Shown: positions 32,325 to 40,261, counted from the first letter of the stretch. The stretch: 43,040 bases of DNA from Leptofilum sp050292445 (GCA_050292445.1 JBNKLQ010000009.1:1-43040); one strand, 5' to 3'. A program made the numbers and translations. The notes: generated by a model not told the origin, from the sequence alone.

Positions 32325-32370
32325 CTTGTGGGTACCTCCTTTAAGAATTTTTGTATTTGTTACGGCGAAC

Positions 32371-32399
32371 AGTCTACCATGCCTTTTTTTATCGGTCAA
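32371..32399 (-). promoter_or_regulatory. Sigma70-like promoter of the peptide minigene
   Basis: On the minus strand TTGACC (32399-32394) and TAGACT (32376-32371) are separated by 17 bases. The predicted transcription start near 32364 leaves a leader of about 40 nt containing the AAAGGAGG ribosome binding site. Confidence 0.6.
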
Positions 32400-32532
32400 G
32401 CGTTAATTTTTCAGTCCAGACCTTAAAGATTAGGAAATCTTGCCGCCGATTAAGCCAACTATTTCATGAACGAAGGCATACGGCCGTTTTCCGGCACAAG
32501 CTCAAAATCGATCTAGGGCTGGCAAAAGGAAC

Positions 32533-32571
32533 CTACCCGGCAGTTACATTTAATTGGCAGCTGCCGGGTAG
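32533..32571 (-). terminator. Inverted repeat after the 626-aa gene
   Basis: CTACCCGGCAG (32533-32543) and CTGCCGGGTAG (32561-32571) form a perfect 11-bp GC-rich stem with a 17-nt loop, 19 bases past the stop of the 626-aa gene. No T-run follows on the minus strand, so it may be a terminator or an RNA-stabilising hairpin. Confidence 0.6.
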
Positions 32572-32589
32572 CTCATGTTTGAACTGCAC

Positions 32590-34470
32590 TTACTTAATCG
32601 GTGGCTCAATAGCTGACTGCCTGCCAAAAAGTACATAGTATGGATCGAAGCGGTACCCGGCCGTGGTTGTGGCATCCTGGAGGATGACGTAACCGAAACC
32701 AGCAAACAAGCGCCGGTCAGGAAATGCTTGCCGGGCAGACACATAGTCGCCAAAGCGGGTGTGTGTCCAGGTGCTGCCATCTCGATACCAGACCACGTAA
32801 TCACCCATGATGCCAACGGCCGTATTGGCATGAAAACTGCCACCGCCGCCCCAGCCTAGAACAACACCCACCTCATTGTTTGAGTTGGTCGCAAACGACG
32901 GATAACCAAAGGCATGATCAGGATTCCATATCTGCATCTGCTCCAGCAAGGTGTAAGAATTAACGTCCACTTTTACCACCTGAACATGGGGATGGGGGAA
33001 GTTAAATCCGCCAAACCCACCATCGCCATTACTGGCCGTCCAGGCCAGCCAAAGTTCGTTTTGTCTCCTGGTGATGCCGATGATGGCAAACATGGGAAAT
33101 TGAAACCCGCCGGCCAGGTTCCAGCCAAACCAGTTGTTCCCATTGGGTCCATTCGAAACTTGCGTCGCATTTGGCCAATTATTGACATCGACATCGCGCC
33201 AGAAGTAGCTGGTAGAACTTTCATGCCAGCTAAAAATGCGCATCGTGCTGTTATCAACATGACCGGCCCAAAAGACCTCATCACCCGTATTTTGAGAGAC
33301 GTTGCTGCCCCAAGCCATGCTCGAATTGGCCGGATTGGTGTACCGGAAATTGATTGTTGTGCTTTGCTGAATTTCATTCAAGGGAATTCTTACAACAAGC
33401 AGCCCATTGTCAGCAACTGAATCTGTAACGCTGTCCAACACGTCGCAGCTCATGTACAGGAAATTGTCGCCGACGCCCAGGCTGGGATAGTCCATCCAAT
33501 CAGTGCCCAGGCTGAAGGAAGCCGAAGTCAGATCCCAGTAGGTCCAGGCTGTGCAGTTACTGTCGATGATGTCTTGCGGACTGGCCGAGGCCAGCCGGTA
33601 TGCATTATCGCCGGTTCCAGCTTGACGATACTGCAACAGCCAGACGAATCTTTCAATTCTGGGTACATATTGAACGATCTGGTCACAACAAAATCCACCG
33701 GACAAGGTATTGGGGAAGATGGTCGTGGGATCGACTGTGTTAAAAGTGTTTCCGCCATCGGTGGAATATTGCGCATACCAGTTGCCAGTGAGCATGACAA
33801 CTTCACCGCTGTCCCCCCCGCTGATGTCTGCGGCATTGATGCTGGCCGGTGCGACTGAGGTGTTGCGCGTGTACCGTTCAAAGATAACGGGGTCAGGTGC
33901 ATCGTCGCCCGCTCCCATTTGTTTGATGTCTGAACCAGATGTCTCGGAAATCAAGCCCTTAAAGGGCCCGCGTGGCACTTGCCTTGTTGGTCTCACATTT
34001 GGTTGGCGGGTGGGAATGTCTGGTCGAACAACGGGCTCATACGGCGCATCTTTGACTCGCTTTGGCAAAGCAACACCTTCTTTGGTGTCGTCACGACCGG
34101 GACGTTCTGGCTTTCTGACGCAAGGTTCGTAATGGCAAACACGGTCTTCTCTTTCTTTGGGAGGGCAGCATTCTTCAATCTTTTTCTTGAGGTCTTCCAG
34201 TTCTTTGATTCTTAAAACGGCTTCCGGGTTGTTTTGTTTGTAAACTTCAAGAATAAAAGACACGTCCGTTTGCAAGGTTTTCTGAATTTTCGTTTGCCAG
34301 TGAAGTTCATTAACCGAATGGCAGGTATTTTTGGCGATATGTTCCAGCTGGCAGGTCATGACTTCCAGATAATTAAGCGTGTTGCCCAGAAGGTGGTTTT
34401 GGTATTTAGATTGCTCCAGGAGTTTCTGAAGCAGCTCCGTAGCGTCTGATTCGCGATTTTCGTGTCTCAT
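32590..34470 (-). CDS. Coiled-coil/Cys-rich protein with beta-propeller-like C-terminal domain, function unknown
   Basis: A protein of 626 residues without a signal peptide or membrane helix. Residues 1-110 are helical, coiled-coil-like and contain Cys at regular points (MTCQLEHIAKNTCHSVNELHWQT; EECCPPKE; CHYEPC). Residues 115-190 are a charged, Pro/Arg-rich linker. The rest is Trp/Gly/Asp-rich beta structure with an Asp-box-like motif (YSTDGGNTF) and repeated W-rich strands, suggesting a sialidase-like beta-propeller. No catalytic residues are assignable. AGGAG lies ten bases before the ATG. The start is two bases after the stop of the 69-aa membrane protein, so they form an operon. Only one ACGGCCGT octamer is in the gene. 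Confidence 0.7.
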   Translation of the reverse strand: MRHENRESDATELLQKLLEQSKYQNHLLGNTLNYLEVMTCQLEHIAKNTCHSVNELHWQTKIQKTLQTDVSFILEVYKQNNPEAVLRIKELEDLKKKIEECCPPKEREDRVCHYEPCVRKPERPGRDDTKEGVALPKRVKDAPYEPVVRPDIPTRQPNVRPTRQVPRGPFKGLISETSGSDIKQMGAGDDAPDPVIFERYTRNTSVAPASINAADISGGDSGEVVMLTGNWYAQYSTDGGNTFNTVDPTTIFPNTLSGGFCCDQIVQYVPRIERFVWLLQYRQAGTGDNAYRLASASPQDIIDSNCTAWTYWDLTSASFSLGTDWMDYPSLGVGDNFLYMSCDVLDSVTDSVADNGLLVVRIPLNEIQQSTTINFRYTNPANSSMAWGSNVSQNTGDEVFWAGHVDNSTMRIFSWHESSTSYFWRDVDVNNWPNATQVSNGPNGNNWFGWNLAGGFQFPMFAIIGITRRQNELWLAWTASNGDGGFGGFNFPHPHVQVVKVDVNSYTLLEQMQIWNPDHAFGYPSFATNSNNEVGVVLGWGGGGSFHANTAVGIMGDYVVWYRDGSTWTHTRFGDYVSARQAFPDRRLFAGFGYVILQDATTTAGYRFDPYYVLFGRQSAIEPPIK

Positions 34471-34472
34471 GA

Positions 34473-34682
34473 TTAGGCGCTCCTATTGGTATTTCTCCAG
34501 GCATTGCTCACAAAGTTGGCGATGGCGTCGAGAACGTACCAGGTGGCCAAAAAAGCGAGGCATTCCAGAGTAAAGCTGTGAAATTTGTAGAACATTTCTG
34601 CCATGAGAAATGAAATCAGGAAAACAGGGGCCTGTTCCAACAGCAATTTTTGAATCGGGAGTGAACTAATGAGGGTATACAT
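34473..34682 (-). CDS. Small membrane protein (69 aa)
   Basis: Start ATG 34682 after AAGGAAAA; the longer frame to 34889 lacks a ribosome binding site and is unlike protein. The 69 residues contain two hydrophobic segments (LLLEQAPVFLISFLMAEMF and LECLAFLATWYVLDAIANFV), so it should span the membrane twice or lie as a hairpin. No known family. It is co-transcribed with the 626-aa gene and may anchor or export that protein, or act with the nearby peptide; this is inference from position only. Confidence 0.6.
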   Translation of the reverse strand: MYTLISSLPIQKLLLEQAPVFLISFLMAEMFYKFHSFTLECLAFLATWYVLDAIANFVSNAWRNTNRSA

Positions 34683-34762
34683 GACTTTTTCCTTTTTGTT
34701 TGAGGTGAGGTAACTTCCTGTTTTGTGCGCTGAGTAGATTCCTGAACGAGATTTTGCCAGGC

Positions 34763-34782
34763 TTACATGGTTGCACCTCCTT
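34763..34782 (-). promoter_or_regulatory. Strong ribosome binding site followed by ATG-TAA
   Basis: On the minus strand AAGGAGGT (34782-34775) is followed six bases later by ATG immediately followed by TAA. It lies in the leader of the 69-aa gene. Either a minimal start-stop open frame that tunes translation of the operon, or the remains of a small gene. Confidence 0.4.
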
Positions 34783-34949
34783 GTTTCACAGCTTGCGTGG
34801 TGGTCCATTTTGATGAGTATGAACGAAGGGAAACGGCCGTTTTCCCGCAAATGATCAAAATGGACAGGGAACTTTCCAGGTGTTGGCAACGTTTCATGGC
34901 TAGAGCAAGGGGCTTGCTCATTTCTTTTTTTGCTGCATGGAGGAATTAG

Positions 34950-36278
34950 ATGAAATTTGGAAGAATCGTTTGGCTACTCGTTGTTTTATTGGCGGCCTGC
35001 GCGCCCGGTGGAGCGGAACCGGAGATGGCAGAAACGGCCGTTCCCGCCGAAGAACCCAATCCAGACGCCGCTGCCTATGCTGAAGATTTGGGTGTCAGCC
35101 TGGAAGAAGCCAATGAACGACTGGGTTTGCAGGACAGCATTGGTGAACTGCAAGCCGATCTGTTGGCTAATGAAGCCGATAGCTTTGCTGGTTTATGGCT
35201 GGAGCATGAGCCAGTGTACAAAGTCGTAGTGGCGTTTGTGGGCGATGTGGGGGAGGAGGTGATACGGCCGTATCTACAAACCTATCCTGCCCTGGCCGAC
35301 GTCATCGAAATTCGCAGTGCCCAATATACCCTGGCTGAATTGGAAGCCGCCCAGCAAGAAGCCTTCAACATCGTAGCCCAGCTAGAGCCAATGTCTGTGG
35401 CTGGTGGCGTTGACGTCATGCAGAACCAGGTTTTTCTCACGGTAGGCAATCCTGAACTGTTTTTGCAGGCAGTCGCCGATGCAGGCTATGAACTGCCGTT
35501 GATGGTTGTAGTGGAGCCTATCGACCCAGACAATATCCCCGCTAGCAATTCCGGTGGTGTCACGGAATACACCGGACCAGATGAACAGATTATTTATTTT
35601 CCTCGGCAGGCTCCGGCTGTGGGGGGTATGGAGGCACTGCTAGAAGGTACGCTCATTCTGGATGACAATGGCTGCTTGCGCGTACAGCATGAAAGTATGT
35701 CCCTTGCTGAATCCCCCGTTGTCATCTGGCATTATGATTTTTCGCTGGAAACTGCTGGCGAGGAAATTACGGTGCTAAATGGTGATGGCGAACCGGTTGG
35801 CCGCGTGGGCGAATGGACGCGGATGGGCGGAGGCGAAGGTGGGCGTATGCTTGCTGCACCGGAAATGCCCGAAGCGTGTCCTGGTCCGTACTGGATTTTG
35901 GGTGGTATCGAAACAATGGCTGAGCAAGCCATCCCCGATATTTATACCCAACCTGTTGGCAGGGCAATATACTATTTTCAATCCAAGCCAGCGGCGGATG
36001 AAGGCAGCATCAGCGGTACATTGTCCATTGTGGATAGCTGTTTCCGGGTAGATGGCTATACCATCTTCTGGCCACCTGATATTTGGCCGGATGAGGATGT
36101 CGAGCCGCTGCAAATTGTGTACCGCAAAGACGGCGTCGAGGCATTGATGTTTACCGTGGGGGAAGAAATCGCGTTGCCAGGCAGTGAGAAAACGGCCGTA
36201 GATTATCGTTTCTTCGAAAACAAAGTGAGCTGCCCTGGTCCATTCTGGGGCGTAGCCGCACTTTCGCCATCAGAATAA
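34950..36278 (+). CDS. Lipoprotein with protease-prodomain-like N-terminus and internal duplication
   Basis: A protein of 442 residues; GGAGGAA precedes ATG 34950. Signal peptide with lipobox LAAC (Cys 17), then an acidic linker. Residues about 38-200 (YAEDLGVSLEEANERLGLQ, FAGLWLEHEPVYKVVVAFVGD) resemble the propeptide found before alpha-lytic/streptogrisin-type serine proteases, but no protease domain follows. Two related copies of a beta domain come after it: LLEGTLILDDNGCLRVQ...CPGPYWILGG and SISGTLSIVDSCFRVDGY...CPGPFWGVAA, each with two Cys. Function unknown; possibly an extracellular inhibitor or binding protein. Transcribed away from the 69-aa gene. Confidence 0.75.
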   Translation: MKFGRIVWLLVVLLAACAPGGAEPEMAETAVPAEEPNPDAAAYAEDLGVSLEEANERLGLQDSIGELQADLLANEADSFAGLWLEHEPVYKVVVAFVGDVGEEVIRPYLQTYPALADVIEIRSAQYTLAELEAAQQEAFNIVAQLEPMSVAGGVDVMQNQVFLTVGNPELFLQAVADAGYELPLMVVVEPIDPDNIPASNSGGVTEYTGPDEQIIYFPRQAPAVGGMEALLEGTLILDDNGCLRVQHESMSLAESPVVIWHYDFSLETAGEEITVLNGDGEPVGRVGEWTRMGGGEGGRMLAAPEMPEACPGPYWILGGIETMAEQAIPDIYTQPVGRAIYYFQSKPAADEGSISGTLSIVDSCFRVDGYTIFWPPDIWPDEDVEPLQIVYRKDGVEALMFTVGEEIALPGSEKTAVDYRFFENKVSCPGPFWGVAALSPSE

Positions 36279-36289
36279 CAGGCAAAGTC

Positions 36290-36323
36290 AGGTGCGACGC
36301 ACTTCAAAAGTGCGTCGCACCTT
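36290..36323. repeat. GGTGCGACGCACTT inverted repeat, copy 2; bidirectional terminator position
   Basis: AGGTGCGACGCACTT and AAAGTGCGTCGCACCT form a near-perfect 15-bp hairpin with a very short loop, between two convergent genes. The arms are identical to those at 15960-16019. Confidence 0.8.
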
Positions 36324-36327
36324 TAAC

Positions 36328-38565
36328 TTAAAGCAGCTGGCTGACCAAAAAGCCGAGAATGTTGCTATAGCCGCGCCGCATGAAGTTGGGCCAGCCATCG
36401 CCTGGCACCAGCGGCGGAAAAGCTGACGCACTGTCTTCGTTAAAGCGGTTATTCAGTCCCGTGCCGTCCCACATAATATCGGCCGTAGGGATGCCTAAAT
36501 CCTTCACAAAGGGGTCTGCTTCGTAGCCATTGTTTTCGTAATTATTGTCGTGAATCCAGTTGTTCTCTGGCAGTGGTCCTACATCCACCTCATTCACATC
36601 AAACGCGCCGGTGCTGGTAAGGCTGAAGACAGCTACCCCAGTGGTTTTATTGCTGCGGATGGTGTTGTTGTACACTTCGGCGTTGTCGGTGGCCAGCAAC
36701 AAGATGCCCACACCAGACGGAGCAATTCCGGCAATGGCTCCGGGTGGCGCGAAGTTTTCATGGTTGTTGTCCTCCGTGATGTTGTCGTAAATCAGCGTGT
36801 TGGTTGAAACTTTGGAGGTGAGCTGAGGCAGCAGCACAACAAAGATGCCCACAGTGTTGTCGTAGGTGTGGTTATTGTAAATTTCACCACCAAAGGTATT
36901 TTCTAGCTCGATACCCAGTACATTGCCGTAGGCTACGCTGTCGCGCACGATGACATTTTCGCACTGCCCGGCATAAATGCCAGCATCATCTACGCCGGTG
37001 ACTTCCACGCGCTCAATCAGCACGTTCGTGCTGCGCACGGGGTAGACGCCGTAGGTGCCTACATTTTCAGCAAAAATGTCGTGGAAATGAACGCCAGTCA
37101 CGCCCTCAACCAAGACACCGTTATCGGTGTAGTTGCGAACGTGTAGGTTGCCCACGGTGAAGTTGTTGCCGGAGGCGATGACACCCTCGGTGAGGACGCC
37201 TTCGCCGTCAAAAATGGGCCACTCGCCAGCCTCATTGGGGATGCCGCGCAGGGTGATGTCGTTGATGTCGATGACGACGCGTTCGTGATACACGCCGTAG
37301 GGTACTTCAATGATGTCACCGGGGCGGGCGCGATCAACGGCCGTTTGCACACTTTCCCCCTCCTGCACCACAATCGTCATCCCTGCCCGGTCGCTCAGGT
37401 CAATGCCCGTTTCGCCGCCAACGTTGTGTGCTGCCACTTCAGCCCGGGCTGGATTTTCGGTGGGTTGGATGATGGGGAGGCCGCTGGGAACGGCCGTTGG
37501 CACCGCAGGCATGCCGCTCTCATCCGTCAGGGCGTACAGGAAAGACACCAAATCGAGCCGTTCCTGGTCGGTCAGCTCAAATCCCTGGACAAACACATCT
37601 ACATTTTCCTGGCCATGAAGGCGTCCCCCGCCGTCGGCATAAAAATCAACCACCGCTTCTAGCGTTTCCAGTGAGCCGTTGTGCATGTAAGGCGCAGTTA
37701 AGGCAATGTTGCGCAGCGTGGGCACTTTAAAGGCCCCTTCTGAGCCATCTTCTGAGATGGCTGCCCGGCCCGGATCGTCGCTGGGCACGCCGACGACGCG
37801 GAAAGTATCGCTGGCAAAGGTGGGCGCGGTGTGGCACTCAAAGCAGCGTGTCGCCCCGGAGCGAAACAGGGCCAGGCCGCGCCGCTGGCTGGGGGTTAGG
37901 GCGTCCACGTTGCCTGCGGCGTACTGGTCGAACGGGCTGTTGTTGCTGATAAGGGTGCGCTGGAATGCCGCCAGCGCATTTTCGATATTGTCTAGCGTCA
38001 CGCCGTCGTCGAAGGCAGCGTTGAACATTGTTTGGTATTCGCCAATGGCGGCGACTTCAGCTACCAGGGCGGCGGTGTCGCTGACGCCCATTTCATCTGG
38101 GTGGGTAAGGGGCACTTCAGATTGGGCTTCGAGGGAATCGAGACGGCCGTCCCAAAATAAGTTTTGCGCATAGCCAACATTCCACAGGGTGGGCGTATTG
38201 CGACTAAGCACGGTGCCTTGTGGTCCCACTGCGGTGGAACGGCCGTCGCTAAAGCCTAAATCAGGTTGGTGGCAGGTAGCGCAGGCGATGTCGTTGTTTT
38301 CCGACAAAATGGGGTCGAAGAAGAGCAGGGTGCCCAGATCGGCTTTGGCGTCGGTGGTGGGGTTTACGGCCGTTTCGTTCAACGGTGGGAACTCGCGCTG
38401 TAGGCCAGTGTAGGATGGCTGTACGCTGCTGGCCCCCGCACCGTGATTTTCGCCAATGTCGGGGTCGGCCTGGGCCGGAATGGCTGCCGCGACCACAAAC
38501 ACAATGAGCAGCAGAGCAACAAGAACGCCAAAAATACGGACGATCCATTTCAGAACAGTGGACAT
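36328..38565 (-). CDS. Di-haem cytochrome c peroxidase/MauG-type protein fused to a parallel beta-helix domain
   Basis: A protein of 745 residues with GAGGAGA before the ATG. A single N-terminal membrane anchor or signal (residues 6-30) leads to an extracytoplasmic protein. Residues about 55-355 are a di-haem peroxidase/MauG domain with haem sites CATCH (95-99) and CFECH (241-245) and the family phrase NTPTLWNVGYAQNLFWDGR. From about 390 there is a NosD/pectate-lyase-like right-handed beta-helix (GESVQTAVDRARPGDIIEVPYGVYHERVV, then repeated Asn-rich rungs such as EIYNNHTYDNTVGIFV). The first domain reduces peroxide or oxidises protein residues using electrons from a small cytochrome, which the next gene could supply. 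The beta-helix may bind a polysaccharide. An unusual fusion. Confidence 0.87.
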   Translation of the reverse strand: MSTVLKWIVRIFGVLVALLLIVFVVAAAIPAQADPDIGENHGAGASSVQPSYTGLQREFPPLNETAVNPTTDAKADLGTLLFFDPILSENNDIACATCHQPDLGFSDGRSTAVGPQGTVLSRNTPTLWNVGYAQNLFWDGRLDSLEAQSEVPLTHPDEMGVSDTAALVAEVAAIGEYQTMFNAAFDDGVTLDNIENALAAFQRTLISNNSPFDQYAAGNVDALTPSQRRGLALFRSGATRCFECHTAPTFASDTFRVVGVPSDDPGRAAISEDGSEGAFKVPTLRNIALTAPYMHNGSLETLEAVVDFYADGGGRLHGQENVDVFVQGFELTDQERLDLVSFLYALTDESGMPAVPTAVPSGLPIIQPTENPARAEVAAHNVGGETGIDLSDRAGMTIVVQEGESVQTAVDRARPGDIIEVPYGVYHERVVIDINDITLRGIPNEAGEWPIFDGEGVLTEGVIASGNNFTVGNLHVRNYTDNGVLVEGVTGVHFHDIFAENVGTYGVYPVRSTNVLIERVEVTGVDDAGIYAGQCENVIVRDSVAYGNVLGIELENTFGGEIYNNHTYDNTVGIFVVLLPQLTSKVSTNTLIYDNITEDNNHENFAPPGAIAGIAPSGVGILLLATDNAEVYNNTIRSNKTTGVAVFSLTSTGAFDVNEVDVGPLPENNWIHDNNYENNGYEADPFVKDLGIPTADIMWDGTGLNNRFNEDSASAFPPLVPGDGWPNFMRRGYSNILGFLVSQLL

Positions 38566-38651
38566 GGGATTCTCCTCTTCAGTTAGTTGATAGTGGTTGG
38601 TTGCTAGTTGCTACTAAATTGTACCAGCAAGGTGCCACTCGCAACCAGCAA

Positions 38652-39035
38652 TTACTTGAGCGTTTGCAGGTAGGCGATGACAGCGTCCAGCTCTTCGCCG
38701 GTGAGCTGTTTGCTCAGATTGTTGGGCATCAGGTTTTCAAAGCCTTCTACCATGTAAGCATCTGGTTGCATAACAGAGGTGAGCAGGTAAGTGTAGGCAT
38801 CTTGCCCTTCTATGCGGCTGCCTGCCCGGCTGGCCACGCCTGCCAGCGAGGGACCCACGATGATGGTATCGGGGGTGGTGCTGTGGCAGGCACCACAGAC
38901 GCGAGAAAAAACTTGCTTGCCCTGTTGGGCTAGAGGGCTTAGCGTAGGGGGTGGCGGTGTGGGATCGGGATTACTGCCACAGGCTGCCAAGAAAAGCAGG
39001 CCCAAAATGAGGCAAAGTTTGGCATGGAAGGACAT
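38652..39035 (-). CDS. Monohaem cytochrome c lipoprotein
   Basis: A protein of 127 residues. Signal peptide with lipobox LAAC (Cys 19), a Pro-rich tether (PDPTPPPPT), and a class I cytochrome c domain with haem site CGACH (47-51); an axial Met is probably within MVEGFENLMPNNL. It should sit on the outer membrane face as a mobile electron carrier. It is encoded upstream of the peroxidase/beta-helix gene on the same strand, with 86 bases between, and is its likely electron donor. No Shine-Dalgarno sequence is seen before the ATG. Confidence 0.87.
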   Translation of the reverse strand: MSFHAKLCLILGLLFLAACGSNPDPTPPPPTLSPLAQQGKQVFSRVCGACHSTTPDTIIVGPSLAGVASRAGSRIEGQDAYTYLLTSVMQPDAYMVEGFENLMPNNLSKQLTGEELDAVIAYLQTLK

Positions 39036-39047
39036 TTAGAGGAAGTG

Positions 39048-39117
39048 TAAGTCGGTAATTTGGTAATCGAGTAATTGGTTTGGCGGGTTGCCAAATTACC
39101 AATTACTCAGTTACGCA
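39048..39117. repeat. AT-rich inverted repeat (GGTAATTTGG type)
   Basis: GGTAATTTGG (39054-39063) pairs with CCAAATTACC (39091-39100), with flanking GAGTAATTGG and CAATTACTCAG units. Related to the element at 893-943. Confidence 0.65.
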
Positions 39118-39125
39118 GCTGCTTT

Positions 39126-39359
39126 TTACGGGCCGAACATATCCAGCACGGGTTGATACGAACAGCGGCAGCCATTGGCGTGGGAGCAGCCTTCCAGTGG
39201 CAGTTCTGGCACTTCGTCGAATTCGTAAGCGCCAGCGGCGGCGCGGCAGGCGGGGCAGCAATCCCGGTTGGCCATGATGCGCACTTTGGTGGCCAGGCCA
39301 TTTTTAATATTTTCCAGCGCCTTTTTTTGCTCAGCGCGTTTGGTTACGTCTGCATCCAT
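39126..39359 (-). CDS. Small Cys-rich, probably zinc-binding protein
   Basis: A protein of 77 residues. A helical charged start (VTKRAEQKKALENIKNGLATKV) is followed by two Cys clusters, DCCPACRAA and GCSHANGCRCSY, spaced like a zinc ribbon or treble-clef. No secretion signal, so it is cytosolic. The family is not recognised. Only a weak AAGGAT precedes the ATG. It lies between the cytochrome gene and a palindromic repeat. Confidence 0.7.
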   Translation of the reverse strand: MDADVTKRAEQKKALENIKNGLATKVRIMANRDCCPACRAAAGAYEFDEVPELPLEGCSHANGCRCSYQPVLDMFGP

Positions 39360-39377
39360 GAAAGTATCCTTAAGCGG

Positions 39378-39403
39378 TTGGTCAATTTTATAAAATTGAC
39401 CTA
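39378..39403. repeat. Palindromic intergenic repeat TTGGTCAATTTTA type, copy 2
   Basis: Identical over 26 bases to the copy at 13375-13400 although 26 kb apart. GGTCAATTTTA is mirrored by TAAAATTGACC. It lies upstream of the Cys-rich gene. Confidence 0.75.
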
Positions 39404-39485
39404 TGGAATGGTAATTTATCGTGCGCTGATTTTACGGGCAAGCGGTGGGGATGGCAAGGTGAAATAGTGGAGCAGAGTATGTCGA

Positions 39486-40058
39486 TTAGACAAACTCAAA
39501 CTCTGATAAAAATTGCTGAGCCTTGTTTTTGCCGTAGAGGTGCTCAAGAAATGCTTTCAACCAAGTGTTGTTTATGTGCGAATCTCTTTTCAGATCAGCC
39601 AGAAAATGAGAGATGTCATTTTTGATGTCTGTGGGCCATTGTTGTACAAGCGTATTTACAAACAGCGTCGATCCGGCGACGATAGCATACATGTCCTGTG
39701 TGAATCTTATTCCCCAATTTCCAGTGATTGAAAAAATGACATTTTCGAGCATTGTGTTGAGGTGAACTGAATGGTAGGTTGATAAGTTATCTGAGGAAAT
39801 TAACCAATGTTTTGTTTTTTCGCTTCCATAAAGCTCGGTAATTGAAAGTATAAATTCGGTTTCTCCATGCAGAGAAGCGGCTTTTGCCAAAGCAGAAAAT
39901 TGACTGTTGTTTAGTGAGAATATTTGGGGATAAATAAGCAGGCGATGGGATAGTGAATTTTGAAACCAAAAATCGTTAAACTCTGCATTGAGGCTGAAAA
40001 TGCTATGAAAGACGGTTTGATATTTGTGTTTGAATTCTTCGTCAGTGATCGAATACAT
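39486..40058 (-). CDS. Hypothetical protein, AT-rich gene
   Basis: A protein of 190 residues with GGAG upstream of the ATG. It is rich in Phe, Asn, Ser and Leu with no membrane helix or signal (FNDFWFQNSLSHRLLIYPQIFSLNN; ISHFLADLKRDSHINNTWLKAFLEHLYG). No family is recognised. The gene is markedly more AT-rich than most of the window and has no ACGGCCGT octamer, which suggests recent acquisition. Immunity-type or small defence proteins can look like this, but nothing here proves it. Confidence 0.65.
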   Translation of the reverse strand: MYSITDEEFKHKYQTVFHSIFSLNAEFNDFWFQNSLSHRLLIYPQIFSLNNSQFSALAKAASLHGETEFILSITELYGSEKTKHWLISSDNLSTYHSVHLNTMLENVIFSITGNWGIRFTQDMYAIVAGSTLFVNTLVQQWPTDIKNDISHFLADLKRDSHINNTWLKAFLEHLYGKNKAQQFLSEFEFV

Positions 40059-40261
40059 TAGTACTATCTCCTAAAGTTTCAAGTGTAATTTTGCAATTTA
40101 ACCAACGAGTGGTTGAGAAGGCAAGAAAAAGCGGAAACTTGAAATGAAGGATTGGAGCGCTTTACGATGATGGTGGTAGAGGGACGGCCGTCTTTGGATG
40201 CAATTGCCGCCTGGTTTGCAACAAATTGTGAGGGTGGGTAACGGCAGTTTAACTACTTTAT

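Noticed and set aside
32169..32426. 85-codon plus-strand frame opposite the peptide minigene
   Set aside because: No Shine-Dalgarno sequence, and it runs through the terminators and promoter of the minigene on the other strand, which explain the sequence better.
34683..34889. N-terminal extension of the 69-aa membrane protein to 138 aa
   Set aside because: The internal ATG has AAGGAAAA, the extension has no start signal and reads as translated leader.
40150..40242. Possible short frame TMMVVEGRPSLDAIAAWF in a spacer
   Set aside because: No ribosome binding site and no homologue I recognise; its RPS string is just an octamer read in frame. Could be a gene remnant but unsupported.
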